This document shows positions 62,975 to 64,000 of a stretch of DNA of 64,000 nucleotides, piece by piece. The notes beneath the pieces are model-generated. The model saw only the letters and a program-made list of their open reading frames with translations. It was not told the origin of the DNA and did not search any database. Every line of letters starts with the position of its first letter. Within the stretch, counting starts at the first letter, position 1. Source of the DNA: Roseibium porphyridii (GTDB lineage: Bacteria; Pseudomonadota; Alphaproteobacteria; Rhizobiales; Stappiaceae); NCBI RefSeq assembly GCF_026191725.2, contig NZ_CP120863.1, positions 3,762,001-3,826,000 of the forward strand, given 5' to 3'. A program made the position numbers and the translations under genes.

Positions 62975-64000
62975 ATGTTTTCGCGTTCAAACCGTTTGGT
63001 TGTCGGTCTATCGACAGCAGTTAGCCTTATTGCCCTGCAGGCCTCGCCTGCACTCGCATTCGACCCAACCGGCAACGACGTTGCCGACGCCTTTCTGACA
63101 CTGATTGATTCAGAAGAAGGAACCGTTGAAAGCTACGGTTCCGTTGACGTTTCTGGCGATACGGTCGTGATCAAAGACATTGTCGTTTCCAACGATGCCG
63201 ATGAAAACGCAAAGGCGACTATCGGCGCAACAACGCTTGCCGGTGGCAGCGTACAAGGAGACGGACGGCTGAAGCTATCAGGTCTCGATCTTGAAAAGCT
63301 GGAGCTTACAGCTGATGACGGTGGCATGTCCCTGAGCTCACTGACTGTCACTGACCTTCTTCTGCCATCTCCTGATGAAGTCAAAGCCGGCACACCACCT
63401 GTTGGCCCTGGCTACAAGACCTTCGAAGCCAACGCTATTGAGATACGCGATGAAGACGGCAAGGTCGCAGACATTGCCAAAATCGCTTCTTCCATTGACG
63501 GAATGGATGGTGACCTTCCAACCAGCGGCAGCTTTGCGGTCACGGGAGCGACAATCGACGTCAAACAGCTGGAGGCCAAAGAAACCAAGGCACTGGCTGA
63601 CCTTGGCTATGAAACACTTTCCATGGATATCTCCGGCCAAGGTAAGTGGGATCCGGACGCAGCAACGCTCATGATCCCCGAACTCAAGATCGACGCCAAG
63701 GATGCGGCAAGCCTCACGCTTTCCCTGTCTCTGGGCGGTGTCACGCGAGATGTCGTCAATCAGCTTGATGAAACATCTGACAAGCCGGAAGAAGCAATGG
63801 CGCTTCTGCAGAATGTCACAATCGAAAATGCCAAGATCCGTCTGGACGATGCTTCCCTGACCGGACGCATTCTCACGCAGGAAGCGCAGAAGGCTGGTGT
63901 CGAGACCCCGCAATACGTTGCCGGACTGACCGGTACCCTGCCACTCATGCTCGGTATGCTTCAGAACAAGGAACTGGAAGCACAGGTTACCGAAGCGGTC
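62975..64000 (+). CDS. Secreted protein of unknown function, 5' part
   Basis: The frame opens at ATG 62975 (TGGAG 10 nt upstream) and runs through the end of the window (342 codons, no stop). A signal peptide ends at about PALA-FD (residue 28). The mature part is rich in Asp, Gly, Ser and Thr with alternating hydrophobics (SVDVSGDTVVIKDIVVSNDAD; KLSGLDLEKLELTADDGGMS), suggesting an extended beta structure in the periplasm, similar in feel to AsmA-like or DUF945-type proteins, though I cannot place it. No cysteine is visible in the part seen. Confidence 0.8.
   Translation, partial: MFSRSNRLVVGLSTAVSLIALQASPALAFDPTGNDVADAFLTLIDSEEGTVESYGSVDVSGDTVVIKDIVVSNDADENAKATIGATTLAGGSVQGDGRLKLSGLDLEKLELTADDGGMSLSSLTVTDLLLPSPDEVKAGTPPVGPGYKTFEANAIEIRDEDGKVADIAKIASSIDGMDGDLPTSGSFAVTGATIDVKQLEAKETKALADLGYETLSMDISGQGKWDPDAATLMIPELKIDAKDAASLTLSLSLGGVTRDVVNQLDETSDKPEEAMALLQNVTIENAKIRLDDASLTGRILTQEAQKAGVETPQYVAGLTGTLPLMLGMLQNKELEAQVTEAV

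Noticed and set aside
1..64000. CRISPR arrays, tRNA or rRNA genes, insertion sequences, prophage or defence modules
   Set aside because: No regularly spaced repeats, cloverleaf-like segments, transposases, integrases or known defence genes were found on reading the whole window.

Overview
The window is about 57% G+C and is packed with genes typical of a Hyphomicrobiales (Rhizobiales) alphaproteobacterium. Gene content and product style point to a marine Stappiaceae member (Roseibium/Labrenzia/Stappia type). That placement rests on: a fused trpE-trpG with a Trp-codon leader peptide and attenuator; the string ruvX, pyrB, noncatalytic pyrC-like, plsY, dprA, topA, rnr, DUF983, NUDIX, rpmG, divK, DUF3572, dinB; and eipB (DUF1849). 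It is chromosomal and looks mostly vertically inherited. I see no IS element, prophage, CRISPR array, rRNA or tRNA gene.

Layout. 1-9.6 kb: a pirin fragment, a membrane-anchored unknown, a ROK kinase without its zinc ligands, a methyltransferase, an EamA permease divergent from a MarR regulator, a periplasmic FKBP-rhodanese fusion, an amidohydrolase of 8-oxoguanine deaminase type, and the soluble transhydrogenase SthA. 9.6-15.2 kb: trp leader/attenuator and trpEG, a TerB-like membrane protein, a secreted protein that looks like a catalytically dead caspase, and a YdjM-type membrane protein. 15.3-23.5 kb: ilvD, a sugar porter, AraC and DUF4345 genes, an old-yellow-enzyme gene with its divergent-style TetR regulator and shared operators, and an orphan periplasmic binding protein. 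23.8-30.9 kb: envelope genes (SH3b protein, small secreted protein, lytic transglycosylase, CPBP protein, cupin, UPF0173 hydrolase), then ruvX and an AEC transporter.

31-48 kb is the conserved housekeeping core: pyrB followed by a dihydroorotase-like partner that has lost its metal ligands; esterase and DUF3108 genes; the plsY-dprA pair; topA-rnr-DUF983-NUDIX coupled by overlapping start/stop codons; RidA, rpmG, divK, DUF3572, a HAD-like protein and dinB with an N-terminal zinc ribbon. 48-55 kb: eipB, RidA, a glycerophosphodiesterase, FemAB-like and GNAT acetyltransferases, a monooxygenase-fold protein, an OxyR-like LysR regulator lacking the sensor cysteine, and two tiny genes. 55-64 kb: a tetR-MFP-RND efflux operon with duplicated operators, a CSS-motif/EAL phosphodiesterase broken by one missing base, a PfkB-type kinase, and the start of a secreted protein running off the end.

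Most worth a second look: (1) a perfect 18-bp inverted repeat with a 15-nt loop that buries the pyrB ribosome-binding site and start codon; (2) the noncatalytic PyrC-like partner of PyrB; (3) the secreted pseudo-caspase; (4) three CTTG-N4-CAAG palindromes bracketing the marR gene that tie the EamA and FKBP-rhodanese genes into one putative regulon; (5) the ROK kinase with all four zinc ligands replaced; (6) the frameshifted EAL gene.
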